A stretch of DNA of 39,548 nt, taken from the NCBI RefSeq assembly GCF_001590795.1, contig NZ_JXDL01000001.1:676241-715788 (forward strand). Direction: 5' to 3'. Numbering within the stretch: the stretch's first letter is position 1; every line of letters begins with the position of its first letter. Shown piece by piece: positions 16,592-24,452 of the stretch. Below the pieces are notes generated by a model. The model saw nothing but the letters and a program-made list of their open reading frames with translations. It had not been told where the DNA came from and did no database searches. The DNA comes from Bradyrhizobium sp. AT1. GTDB taxonomy: Bacteria; Pseudomonadota; Alphaproteobacteria; Rhizobiales; Xanthobacteraceae. The translations under genes were made by a program, and so were the position numbers.

Positions 16592-18922
16592 ATGAGCTTC
16601 CGTCCGTTCACGAGCGAGTCCTACGCGCAAGACGACCGCCCCGAAGCCTGGCGGGACGTGCTGGCTGCGATCGGGCTGCGACCTTCGGGTGGTCACGGTT
16701 TCCTCGACGGCCATGCCACGGCGTCGCATCGCCATGCCGCAGGTGTCGCTCTTACGCGGATGGCTGCGGGCGCGCAGAGCGTCGGCCCGCTCGCGCAGGC
16801 AAGCGAAGACGTTCCCCTTGCGCTGCTGCCGCTCGAGGACGGCATGGTGCTGAAAAGCGCCGGCGGCCACCGCATCGTGCCCGTCGGCCATCTCGTGCTG
16901 CTGCCGCGAAGCGGGGACTGGGGCATCGTTTTCCAGCGCGACATGCGGGCCATCGTGCTGTCGGTGACCTCGGAGGCGCTGCACGGACGTCTCTCGGGCA
17001 AGCCGCGGCTCGGCGAGCCCCGCGTCGTTCCGCCGAGCGGCCTTGCCGATGTATTCGCGCGTCTGCTCGATGCGACCGCGCGCACGCTCGATGCGTTGAG
17101 CGACGCCGAATGGAATGCGGTGGCGCAAAGTCTCGTCGATCTGCTCCTGACGCTCGCGCACCAGCTGGCGGCCTCGACGTCTGACGCCGGATCGAGCGCG
17201 ACGCAGGCCGCATTGCTGCACCGGATCTGTCAGACCATCGAACGCCGTCTCGACGATCCCGATCTGGTGCCGGCACGTGTCGCGCAAGCCGAGGGGATAT
17301 CCGAGCGCTATCTGCAAAAGCTGTTCGAGACCGTCGGCGACAATTTTACCCATTACGTCCGCGAGCGCCGGCTGCAGCGCGCCTGGGCTGATCTGTCCAA
17401 CCCGACCGAGGCGCATCGATCGATCTCGGAGATCGCCTACGCCTATGGTTTTGGCGACTCCGCGCATTTCAGCCGCGCCTTCCGTCATCGCTTCGGCCTG
17501 CCGCCGCGCGAGTTCCGGCAGCAGGAGGCGGAGCGCGCGACGGCACAGCACGGAATCATCGGTCAGCGCGGCTGGCCGCAGGAGGCGCTGGTGCAGCTCC
17601 GGGCGCATCAGAGCGTCGAGGCATGCAGCAGCGTCGCTCGTGTCAGCGCCGTCGAGCGCACGACCGCGGAGCGCGAGCATCATCACCTTCCGGTTGAGGC
17701 CAGCCGCGTCCATTGGGGCTATTTCAGCCGCTCGCTCCCGCCCCAGATCGAGATCGCCTCCGGTGACACCATCACCATCGAAACCCTGACACAGCACGCC
17801 TCCGACGCCCCCGAGCTGATGATCGCAGGCGACGCCGCCGCCGAAAACGTATTCGGCTGGACGAAGGCCCGGAAGAACGTGGATCGCCGCGGTGCCGGCC
17901 CGATGGACGCCAGCGTGTTCGGCCGCGGTGCCGGCGAGGGCTTTGGCGTGCACATCTGCACCGGCCCCGTAGCGGTGAAGGACGCCCAGCCCGGCGACGT
18001 GCTGGAGGTGCGCATCCTCGACATCGTGCCGCGGGCGAGCCGCAATCCCGAGCATGCGGGCCGCGTGTTCGGCTCCTCGGTCGCAGCATGGTGGGGCTAT
18101 CACTACAGCGAGTTTCTCGGCGGTCCCAAGCCGCGCGAAGCCGTCACCATCTACGAGATATTGGATGATGCCGAGGTGCCGCACGCCCGCGCGCTCTATT
18201 CGTACCGCTGGGAGCCGCAGACCGATCCCTTCGGTGTCGTGCACACCACCTACGACTATCCCGGCGTTCCCGTCGCGCCCGCCACGATCAAGCGCCGCCA
18301 TGCCGTGCTCGACGGCATCCGCATTCCCTTGCGTCCGCATTTCGGTGTGATCGCGGTGGCACCGCGCGAGGTCGATTTCGTCGATTCCGTGCCACCGTCC
18401 TATTTCGGCGGCAATCTCGACAATTGGCGCCTGGGGAAGGGGGCGACCGTCTATCTTCCGGTCTCCGTTCCCGGCGCGCTGCTGTCGGTCGGGGATCCCC
18501 ACGCCGCACAGGGCGACGGCGAGCTCAGCGGTACCGCGATCGAATGCTCGATGACCGGCACCTTCGAGGTGATCCTGCACAAGAAGGGCGATCTCGCCGG
18601 CCGGCCCTTCGCCGACCTCTCCTATCCCCTGATCGAGACCGAGACCGATTGGGTGCTGACCGGTTTCAGCCATCCGAATTACCTCGCCGAGTTCGGCGCG
18701 CAGGGCCAGAGCGAGGTCTATGCGAAGTCCTCGCTCGACCTCGCCATGAAGGATGCGTTCCGCAAGATGCGGCGCTTCCTGATGAACGTCAAAGGCCTCA
18801 GCGAGGACGAGGCGATCGCGCTGATGTCGGCGGCCGTCGATTTCGGCGTCACGCAGGTGGTCGACGGCAATTGGGGCGTGCACGCCATCCTCAGCAAGCG
18901 CCTGTTCGAGAACGCGCCTTAA
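16592..18922 (+). CDS. Fusion of an AraC/XylS-type transcriptional regulator with an acetamidase/formamidase
   Basis: 776-residue single-frame protein. Residues 1 to about 225 match the sensor domain of AraC-type regulators (opening FRPFTSESYAQDDRPEAWRD), and about 228-310 form the double helix-turn-helix, with RVAQAEGISERYLQKLFE in the first and ISEIAYAYGFGDSAHFSRAF, then PPREF, in the second. After a linker of about 60 residues, 370-776 is a complete acetamidase/formamidase with GDPHAAQGDGELSGTAIE and GVTQVVDGNWGVHA. The linker end HHHLPVEASRVHWGYFS aligns with the start of the free-standing copy, which marks the join. The frame is open back to a GTG at 16493 (33 more residues). I prefer the ATG at 16592 because the sensor domain starts there. 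No internal start precedes the enzyme half. Confidence 0.85.
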   Translation: MSFRPFTSESYAQDDRPEAWRDVLAAIGLRPSGGHGFLDGHATASHRHAAGVALTRMAAGAQSVGPLAQASEDVPLALLPLEDGMVLKSAGGHRIVPVGHLVLLPRSGDWGIVFQRDMRAIVLSVTSEALHGRLSGKPRLGEPRVVPPSGLADVFARLLDATARTLDALSDAEWNAVAQSLVDLLLTLAHQLAASTSDAGSSATQAALLHRICQTIERRLDDPDLVPARVAQAEGISERYLQKLFETVGDNFTHYVRERRLQRAWADLSNPTEAHRSISEIAYAYGFGDSAHFSRAFRHRFGLPPREFRQQEAERATAQHGIIGQRGWPQEALVQLRAHQSVEACSSVARVSAVERTTAEREHHHLPVEASRVHWGYFSRSLPPQIEIASGDTITIETLTQHASDAPELMIAGDAAAENVFGWTKARKNVDRRGAGPMDASVFGRGAGEGFGVHICTGPVAVKDAQPGDVLEVRILDIVPRASRNPEHAGRVFGSSVAAWWGYHYSEFLGGPKPREAVTIYEILDDAEVPHARALYSYRWEPQTDPFGVVHTTYDYPGVPVAPATIKRRHAVLDGIRIPLRPHFGVIAVAPREVDFVDSVPPSYFGGNLDNWRLGKGATVYLPVSVPGALLSVGDPHAAQGDGELSGTAIECSMTGTFEVILHKKGDLAGRPFADLSYPLIETETDWVLTGFSHPNYLAEFGAQGQSEVYAKSSLDLAMKDAFRKMRRFLMNVKGLSEDEAIALMSAAVDFGVTQVVDGNWGVHAILSKRLFENAP

Positions 18923-18939
18923 ACCCAGGGATAGTCCAA

Positions 18940-19323
18940 GTGAAATTCCACATGATCAGCGGCGGACCGAAGCCGGTCGCGCCTTTCAGCCACGCCGTCG
19001 AGACCGACGGCTTCGTCTTCGTCACCGGCCAGATGCCGGATACGCCGCAGGCGCCGGGCGTGCTGCCTGACGGCATCGTCGCGCAGACGCGCGCGGTGAT
19101 GGAGAATTTGAAGGTGGTTCTTTCAGGTCTCGATCTCGGGCTCGAGCACGTCGTGATTACCCGGATATATCTGACGCGCTTCAAGGAAGACTACGCCGCG
19201 ATGAACGAGACCTATCGCGGCTTCTTCCCGGCGGACCGGCTGCCGGCCCGCACCTGTGTCGGCGTCACCGGGCTCGCCTACGATGCCCTGATCGAGATCG
19301 ACCTGGTGTGCCGGCGGCCGTGA
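18940..19323 (+). CDS. RidA-family protein (YjgF/YER057c/UK114), probable enamine/imine deaminase
   Basis: 127-residue trimer-forming family that hydrolyses reactive enamines and imines to ketones and ammonia. It keeps the active-site Arg in PARTCVGV (residue 104, equivalent to E. coli RidA Arg105) and the Glu in IEIDLV (residue 119, equivalent to Glu120). The second conserved region differs (TGLAYD in place of ARLPKD), so it may belong to another Rid subfamily. I chose the GTG at 18940 because AGGGA lies 8 bases upstream; an ATG at 18952 is 20 bases away. It begins 17 bases after the fusion gene's stop, so it is very probably in the same operon and may process a product of amide breakdown. 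Confidence 0.85.
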   Translation: MKFHMISGGPKPVAPFSHAVETDGFVFVTGQMPDTPQAPGVLPDGIVAQTRAVMENLKVVLSGLDLGLEHVVITRIYLTRFKEDYAAMNETYRGFFPADRLPARTCVGVTGLAYDALIEIDLVCRRP

Positions 19324-19552
19324 GGAGCAGCGCAAGAACGCTCCAACGCGTCCGGTACACGCAAGCGGAGCGGGCGAGGTCGTTGCCGAACGCTGCCCGC
19401 ATTTCGTCTCAAATTGCAACCCGCACGTGCAAGAAGTCTTGATCGGCTGTGATCTAGGGGTGAATGACCGGCTTTGAACGCGGTCCGGCGCACGACGACT
19501 AATCAGTAGAGTATATGAGGATCAGGGAAACGTGATCGCACCTCCTCTTCCA

Positions 19553-19573
19553 AAAGCACCAAAACGGTGCTTT
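19553..19573. promoter_or_regulatory. 8-bp inverted repeat immediately upstream of the membrane-stress operon
   Basis: AAAGCACC (19553-19560), AAAAC, GGTGCTTT (19566-19573) is a perfect inverted repeat ending 10 bases before the ATG. A further half-copy (GTGCTTT) runs up to the start codon. Its position over the ribosome-binding region fits an operator or an RNA hairpin controlling translation; the choice cannot be made from sequence. Confidence 0.45.
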
Positions 19574-19583
19574 AGTGCTTTCC

Positions 19584-20738
19584 ATGAGCCAGTCGCCCCG
19601 AAACGCGCCGTCCGCGCTGCGTTACAGGCTTGCCCCTGACCCGGCCGCCAAGGCCGCACTGGAGGCGACGTTCAGGGCCTATGACCGCATGATGGAGATT
19701 CTGGACGAGGTGGCACGGAGCCATAACGTCGGCTCCAATGTCGTCCTGCTGCACGCCCATGCCTACGACCCGATCCGCAAAGCAACCGCGCTGCCGTCGC
19801 GCCTGGTGACGTTGGGCCTGCGTGACCGCACCGAATATCGCGCGGCGCAGGGCCGCCGTCTGCCGCTCGACGACAAGCTCGCCAAGATCAAGGGGCCCGC
19901 GACCATTTCGATCGCGACCGTGGAGGGGCGCTTCAGCGTGCCCTTCGACTATGCCGGCTATGCCGAGGGCTGGGGGCAGAGCGTGCCCGCGCGCCTGATC
20001 CGCACCGATGACGGTTTTGAAGTTCACTACGGCGTCACGCCGAACAGCCTGCCAGAGGAGGAGAACGCCATGGATACCATCGCTGCCGCTCCCGAAAATT
20101 TCCTGTCCCGGGTCGGACGCCTGATCGCCGGGATTGCCTATGACGCGATCGAGCAGGCGGAAGGCAAGAACAAGCTTGGGGTGGTCGGACAGGCCATCCG
20201 CGAGATCGAGCGCGCCGAGAGCGAAGCGCGCGACGCGCTCGCCGCGGCCCGTGCCGAGGAATACCGCCTCAATGCGCGCCGCACCGAGATCGAGCGCGAG
20301 ATGACCGATCTCGCGCCCAAGATCGAAGGCGCGATCGCCGACGGGCGCGACGACCTCGCCCGCTCCGGCATCGCGCGCCAGATGGATCTGGAGGCGCAGT
20401 TCGAGGTGCTCTCCCGCGCCATCGACGAGAACAACGAGAAGATCGAGCAATGCGTCACCTCGCTGCGTGCGGTGCTGTCGGCCCTCCAGGACGCCGAGCA
20501 GCGTCGCGCCGATCTCGAAAAGAGCGAGGCGGCCGCGAGCCATCAGGCTTCGACGTCGCCCCGCAAGCCGGGCGGCGCGTCCGCGGCAGCCAAGGCGCTG
20601 CGCGCGGGCAGGGCGGTGGCGCGGGCCACCGGCGTGCCGCCGGGCATTCCATATTCGAGCGACATCGACGAGCTCAGCACGCTCCATCGCGACAAGGAAA
20701 TTGCGGCGAGGCTGGCGCGGCTGAAGTCGCGCTCCTGA
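19584..20738 (+). CDS. PspA/IM30-like protein with an N-terminal TnpB (IS605 OrfB)-like extension
   Basis: 384 residues in one frame. From about residue 163 (MDTIAAAPENFLSRVGR) the remaining 222 residues match PspA in length and in pattern: an amphipathic start, then a long charged coiled coil with DGRDDLARSGIARQMDLEAQ, similar to KEREDLARAALIEKQKL of E. coli PspA. PspA proteins coat and stabilise a stressed inner membrane. The first 160 or so residues look like the N-terminal half of IS605 OrfB/TnpB: LRYRLAPDPAAKAALEATF (opening), then ATISIATVEGRFSVPF and ARLIRTDDGFEVHYGV, which match the beta-strand repeats of that fold. The RuvC nuclease half is absent. The TnpB match is an inference from pattern. 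The start is ATG 19584; a GTG at 19575 also fits. Confidence 0.7.
   Translation: MSQSPRNAPSALRYRLAPDPAAKAALEATFRAYDRMMEILDEVARSHNVGSNVVLLHAHAYDPIRKATALPSRLVTLGLRDRTEYRAAQGRRLPLDDKLAKIKGPATISIATVEGRFSVPFDYAGYAEGWGQSVPARLIRTDDGFEVHYGVTPNSLPEEENAMDTIAAAPENFLSRVGRLIAGIAYDAIEQAEGKNKLGVVGQAIREIERAESEARDALAAARAEEYRLNARRTEIEREMTDLAPKIEGAIADGRDDLARSGIARQMDLEAQFEVLSRAIDENNEKIEQCVTSLRAVLSALQDAEQRRADLEKSEAAASHQASTSPRKPGGASAAAKALRAGRAVARATGVPPGIPYSSDIDELSTLHRDKEIAARLARLKSRS
20054..20063 (+). promoter_or_regulatory. Strong internal ribosome binding site before the PspA half
   Basis: AGAGGAGGAG lies 6 bases before an in-frame ATG at 20070. Initiation there would give a 222-residue protein, the exact length of E. 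coli PspA. The same mRNA could therefore give both the fusion and a plain PspA. Confidence 0.6.
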
Positions 20739-20748
20739 GTGCAGTGTC

Positions 20749-21408
20749 ATGAGCGCTCTGCTCGAACACGTCATGTCGCCGGAGGTCAGGCCGTTCGCGA
20801 TCGCGGCGGCCATGATCGTCATCGTCGGCTCGATCGAGGTGGTCTCGATGCTGGTCGGAGCCTCCTTGAGCGAGATGCTCGGCACCAACATCGACTTTGG
20901 TCATCCCAGCGACAATGGCGTGATCAACGCCATCTCCTGGATCAATGTCGGCGGCGTGCCGCTGCTGATCTTCCTGTTGCTGCTGCTGGGCGCCTTCTCC
21001 ATCACCGGTTTCCTGATCCAGGACATCGCGCGGATGGTGGCCGGCCCCTTGCCGGCGACGGTCGCCTCGGTCGGAGCCGTCGTCGTGTCGGTTCCGCTGG
21101 TCCGTGCCGCCAGCAGGACCATCGCGCGGGTCATCCCCAAGGATGAGAGCTACGCCGTCGGCCTCGGCGATCTCGTCGGCCGCATCGGTGAGGTCGTGAT
21201 CGGCCCGCTTGACCAGGGGCCGCCCGGCAAGGTCAGCGTCGCCGACATCCACGGCAACCGCCATTTCGTCTGGGCGGTCGCCGCGCCGTCGTCGTCACCC
21301 CTGCCGCAGGGAACCATGGTCCTGCTGGTCGATCGCGACGGCACTCGCTTCGTCGCCGTGAAGGCCGACGATGAACTCAAGCCGTCCAAGCCGCCTCTAA
21401 GCAGTTAG
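20749..21408 (+). CDS. YqiJ-like membrane protein with C-terminal OB-fold/NfeD-like domain
   Basis: 219 residues with hydrophobic segments at about residues 17-38, 64-90 and 97-118, and a soluble C-terminal beta-rich region (YAVGLGDLVGRIGEVVIGPLDQG, then KVSVADIHGNRHFVWAV) of the OB-fold type found in YqiJ/NfeD-like proteins. In E. coli yqiJ lies next to yqiK (flotillin), and the arrangement is the same here. These proteins are thought to scaffold flotillin at the inner membrane. The ATG is 10 bases after the stop of the PspA-like gene. Confidence 0.8.
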   Translation: MSALLEHVMSPEVRPFAIAAAMIVIVGSIEVVSMLVGASLSEMLGTNIDFGHPSDNGVINAISWINVGGVPLLIFLLLLLGAFSITGFLIQDIARMVAGPLPATVASVGAVVVSVPLVRAASRTIARVIPKDESYAVGLGDLVGRIGEVVIGPLDQGPPGKVSVADIHGNRHFVWAVAAPSSSPLPQGTMVLLVDRDGTRFVAVKADDELKPSKPPLSS

Positions 21409-21430
21409 CAAGCATTCATTGGAGAAAGTC

Positions 21431-23125
21431 ATGTTCGACATCGCAGTCCCGGCCATGATCGGCGTCGCGCTGATCGTCGTCCTCGGGATCGTCTTCACCA
21501 TCCTCTACAAGCGCGCCACGCGCGACGAGGCCTTCGTGCGCACCGGCCTCGGCGGCAAGAAAGTCGTGCTCGACGGCGGCGCCATGATCCTGCCGATCTT
21601 CCACTCCTATGCCAGCGTCAATCTGAAGACGTTGCGACTCACCGTGGAGCGCAAGGAGCGGGAATCCCTGATCACCAAGGACCGCCTGCGCGTCGACATC
21701 GTCGCCGAGTTCTACGTCCGCGTCCGTCCCGACGATGAGAGTATCGCGCTGGCGAGCCAGACGCTGGGCGCATTGACCAATGACGCCGAAGCCTTGCGCA
21801 ACCAGGTCGAGGCGAAATTCGTCGACGGCCTGCGCTCGGTGGCGGCGACAATGAGCATCCTCGAGCTCCAGGAGAAGCGCTCGGACTTCGTCAAGCACGT
21901 GCAGGCAACCGTCGAGTCCGACGTCAAGTCCAACGGCCTGGAGCTTGAATCCGTGTCGCTGACAAAGCTCGACCAGACCGACGTCAAGTTCTTCAACCCG
22001 GAGAATTTCTTCGACGCCGAAGGTTTGACCCAGCTCAAGACCGTCACCGAGACCCGCCGGCGTGACCGCAACTCGATCGTGCGCGACAACGAGGTGGCGA
22101 TCGCGCAAAAGGACCTCGAGGCGCGGCAGCAGACCCTGACCATCGAGCGGACCAAAAAAGAAGCCGAGCTGTCGCAGGAGCGCGACATCGCCAACAAGAC
22201 CGCGAGCACCCGCGCCGAGGTGGCAACTGCGACGCAGACCGCGCGCCTCACCGAGGAGAACGCCCGCATCGACACCGATCGTGCCGTTGCCGAGAAGGAA
22301 GCCGGCGCCAAGCAGGTCAAGGAAACCGCGGTGATCGAGTCGGATCTGGCGATCAATAAGCGCAAGACCGACGCCCAGCGCGAGATCCAGATCGCGACGC
22401 AGGAGAACGAGATCCAGATCGCGTCCAAGAGCAAGCAGACCTCGGAAGCCGTCGCCGAAGCCAAGACCGCCGAAGCGCTCGCGGTCTCGGCGGAGGAAAA
22501 GGTCGTCACCGCACGCGCGGTCGAGGTCGCCGATCGTGCCCGTCTGACCCAGGTGCTGGCCGCCCGCACCGAGGCCGAACGCAAATCGACCGAGCTGATC
22601 GTCGCGGCCGAGGCCGAGAAGAAGGCCTCGCTCGATCGTGCCGAGGCCGTCAAGACGCTGGCCACCGCCGAAGCCGAGTCCAACAAGATCAAGGCCGTCG
22701 GCGTCCGCAACATCGGCGAGGCGGAAGCTGCCGTCATCACCATGAAGAACGAGGCGCAGAACAAGCTCGGCGCCAATGTCATCGACTTCGAGATCGCCAA
22801 GAAGCGGATCGAGACCATGCCTTCGGCGCTGGCCGAGATGGTGAGGCCGATCGCCAACCTCAAGGACGTCCGCATCCTGCATACCGGCGGCGCGTTCGGC
22901 GGCAATGGCGCGGGCGGCGGCAATGTCGGCTTCGGCGAGGGCCTCGCCGGCGAGCTGCTCAAGGTGCACGCACTGCGTCCGATGATCGACGAGATCCTGC
23001 GCCAGAGCGGCTTTGCGCCGGGCGACGATCCCGTGCAGGCGCTGGTCGGCGCCGTGACCGGGAAGAGCAATGGTGCTGCGATGCCAGCGCCTGCGCCGGA
23101 GAAAACAAACTCCGCCGATCTATGA
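21431..23125 (+). CDS. Flotillin-family protein (YqiK-like)
   Basis: 564-residue membrane-associated SPFH protein. An N-terminal hydrophobic anchor (MIGVALIVVLGIVFTILY) is followed by the SPFH/Band-7 domain (about residues 35-200; GGKKVVLDGGAMILPIFHSYASV and ESLITKDRLRVDIVAEFYVRV are typical). Next comes a long Ala/Glu/Lys coiled-coil repeat region (about 200-440) and a C-terminal tail with a Gly/Asn-rich stretch (GGAFGGNGAGGGNVGFGEG). Flotillins organise membrane microdomains, and YqiK is such a protein in E. coli. GGAGAAAG lies 3-10 bases upstream of the ATG. The operon PspA-like/YqiJ/flotillin indicates a membrane-integrity function. Confidence 0.93.
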   Translation: MFDIAVPAMIGVALIVVLGIVFTILYKRATRDEAFVRTGLGGKKVVLDGGAMILPIFHSYASVNLKTLRLTVERKERESLITKDRLRVDIVAEFYVRVRPDDESIALASQTLGALTNDAEALRNQVEAKFVDGLRSVAATMSILELQEKRSDFVKHVQATVESDVKSNGLELESVSLTKLDQTDVKFFNPENFFDAEGLTQLKTVTETRRRDRNSIVRDNEVAIAQKDLEARQQTLTIERTKKEAELSQERDIANKTASTRAEVATATQTARLTEENARIDTDRAVAEKEAGAKQVKETAVIESDLAINKRKTDAQREIQIATQENEIQIASKSKQTSEAVAEAKTAEALAVSAEEKVVTARAVEVADRARLTQVLAARTEAERKSTELIVAAEAEKKASLDRAEAVKTLATAEAESNKIKAVGVRNIGEAEAAVITMKNEAQNKLGANVIDFEIAKKRIETMPSALAEMVRPIANLKDVRILHTGGAFGGNGAGGGNVGFGEGLAGELLKVHALRPMIDEILRQSGFAPGDDPVQALVGAVTGKSNGAAMPAPAPEKTNSADL

Positions 23126-23330
23126 ATGCCCGTTCATTGCTGCGGAGAATTCGAAACGATAAACAGGCTGGGCGCGTCTCGCGTCGCGCAAACGTCCCGG
23201 AGTGCCGATCGATCGTGAACCTTTCGATCGCACTCCGGACGAACCTCCTGAGGCAACGCCATTGGTTGCCGCGGCGCCTGCGCCGATCGACGCCAGGCGC
23301 TGAAGCCTGTTTCGATCAGGGAAATTTCAA

Positions 23331-23699
23331 ATGAAATATTTTCTGTCCGGGTTGGTCGCGATCGGTCTTTCGATCGCCGCCATGCCCGCTTTCGCGGCTG
23401 ACGCCCGCAACGTCACCATCGTCAACGAGACCGGCTACGCCATCAAATTCCTCGGCTTCAACGCGCCGGACGATGGCCTGGACGAGTGGGACAACGAGCT
23501 CGACAAGGTGCTGCAGAACCAGGCCAGCACCTATGTCGAGTTCGACGAGGACGACGAGGGCTGTGTCTGGAACATCCGCGTCGACTGGCAGAACTACGAC
23601 GAGGCCGTGCTGTGGAAGAACGTCAACCTCTGCAAGATGACCGCGCTTCGGCTGCGCTACGACCCCGGCACCAAGACCACCTCGTTCCTCGCGGAATAA
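23331..23699 (+). CDS. Small secreted protein of unknown function, 122 aa
   Basis: A signal peptide (MKYFLSGLVAIGLSIAAMPAFAAD) probably cleaves after AFA. The mature domain is about 98 residues, acidic, with aromatic residues and two cysteines (EGCVWNIRVDWQ and VNLCKMTALRL) that may form a disulfide. It has the look of a compact beta-sandwich, but I do not recognise a characterised family. It is separated by 205 bases from flotillin and has its own terminator hairpin downstream, so it is probably a separate transcription unit. Confidence 0.8.
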   Translation: MKYFLSGLVAIGLSIAAMPAFAADARNVTIVNETGYAIKFLGFNAPDDGLDEWDNELDKVLQNQASTYVEFDEDDEGCVWNIRVDWQNYDEAVLWKNVNLCKMTALRLRYDPGTKTTSFLAE

Positions 23700-23732
23700 C
23701 GGCCGGCTGACATTGCTCGGAAACATGGCCCG

Positions 23733-23759
23733 GAGGAGGGGCCGTTCGGCCCCTTCCTC
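23733..23759 (+). terminator. GC-rich hairpin after the secreted-protein gene
   Basis: GAGGAGGGGCCG, a TT loop and CGGCCCCTTCCTC form a 12-bp stem with one bulged T. No strong T-run follows (AAGTAC), so it is a weak or partial terminator. Confidence 0.6.
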
Positions 23760-23790
23760 AAGTACGTTCGGATGATGACGAATTCGTCCT

Positions 23791-23818
23791 TTGCAAGCGC
23801 AAGCGGCTTTGTTATACG
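23791..23818 (+). promoter_or_regulatory. Possible sigma-70-type promoter for tRNA-Asn
   Basis: TTGCAA (23791-23796) and TATACG (23813-23818) with a 16-base spacer end 30 bases before the tRNA. Confidence 0.4.
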
Positions 23819-23848
23819 CAGCCGCGCGCGAACGACTGGTTCGCCTTT

Positions 23849-23923
23849 TCCTCGGTAGCTCAGCGGTAGAGCATCCGACTGTTAATCGGATGGTCGCTGG
23901 TTCGAATCCAGCCCGGGGAGCCA
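23849..23923 (+). tRNA. tRNA-Asn (anticodon GTT)
   Basis: The acceptor stem TCCTCGG pairs with CCGGGGA (one T-G wobble). D arm GCTC-AGCGGTA-GAGC, anticodon arm TCCGA-CTGTTAA-TCGGA with anticodon GTT, and T arm CTGG-TTCGAAT-CCAG. The discriminator is G and CCA is encoded at 23921-23923. Confidence 0.96.
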
Positions 23924-24135
23924 AATCCTGCTGCAAATTCAATGAGTTGTGATCGCGTCCTCATGCGGCGCGCGACCTCGCTTCGTTGATTTCTGAGCGG
24001 TTCGCCCACGACCCCGGCTGGAATCGGCTTCAAGCAGATGTGTGCATAGGCGCCGTCGCGCCATCCGGGCGGCGCCAAATCGACTCAATTGAAATCGAGC
24101 TTCGCAGCTGCCGGATTTTTACGGAGCTGATTCCC

Positions 24136-24315
24136 ATGCCAGACATCCAGGTCGACCGTTTCCAGATGGCCCCCTCGATTCTGCCGGCCGACATTCCCGA
24201 GCTCAGCGACGACGAATGCCTCGCCTGTCTGGCGCGTGCGGTCGAGACCCCTGACTCGGCGCGGCTCGACGAGGTCGCTGCTCTGATCGGCCGCCTTGCG
24301 GTGGCGATCGAATAA
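24136..24315 (+). CDS. Small hypothetical protein, 59 aa
   Basis: MPDIQVDRFQMAPSILPADI is followed by an acidic amphipathic segment (PELSDDECLACLARAVETPD) and a helix (LDEVAALIGRLAVAIE). The CLAC pair is its only notable feature. No recognised family. It lies between tRNA-Asn and the isoaspartyl methyltransferase gene, with no overlap. The ATG is preceded by GGAG 9 bases away. Modest support from composition and start context. Confidence 0.5.
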   Translation: MPDIQVDRFQMAPSILPADIPELSDDECLACLARAVETPDSARLDEVAALIGRLAVAIE

Positions 24316-24452
24316 TCCGTTCCGGCCCTGATGCGGTAAGATGCGGACACCCTGGCCCCACAGGGCTCACGGCCGTGTTGCGTTTTGGGCGGGCATGTTC
24401 CAAAGATGCGCCAACTTTGGTTCGCGGCATTGCCGCATTGCAGGGTCCGCAA

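Noticed and set aside
23122..23334. 70-codon frame overlapping the flotillin stop (ATGA)
   Set aside because: The overlap looks like coupling, but the product is very Arg-rich with no signal, repeat or helix pattern and runs into the next gene's start; it is more likely leader sequence.
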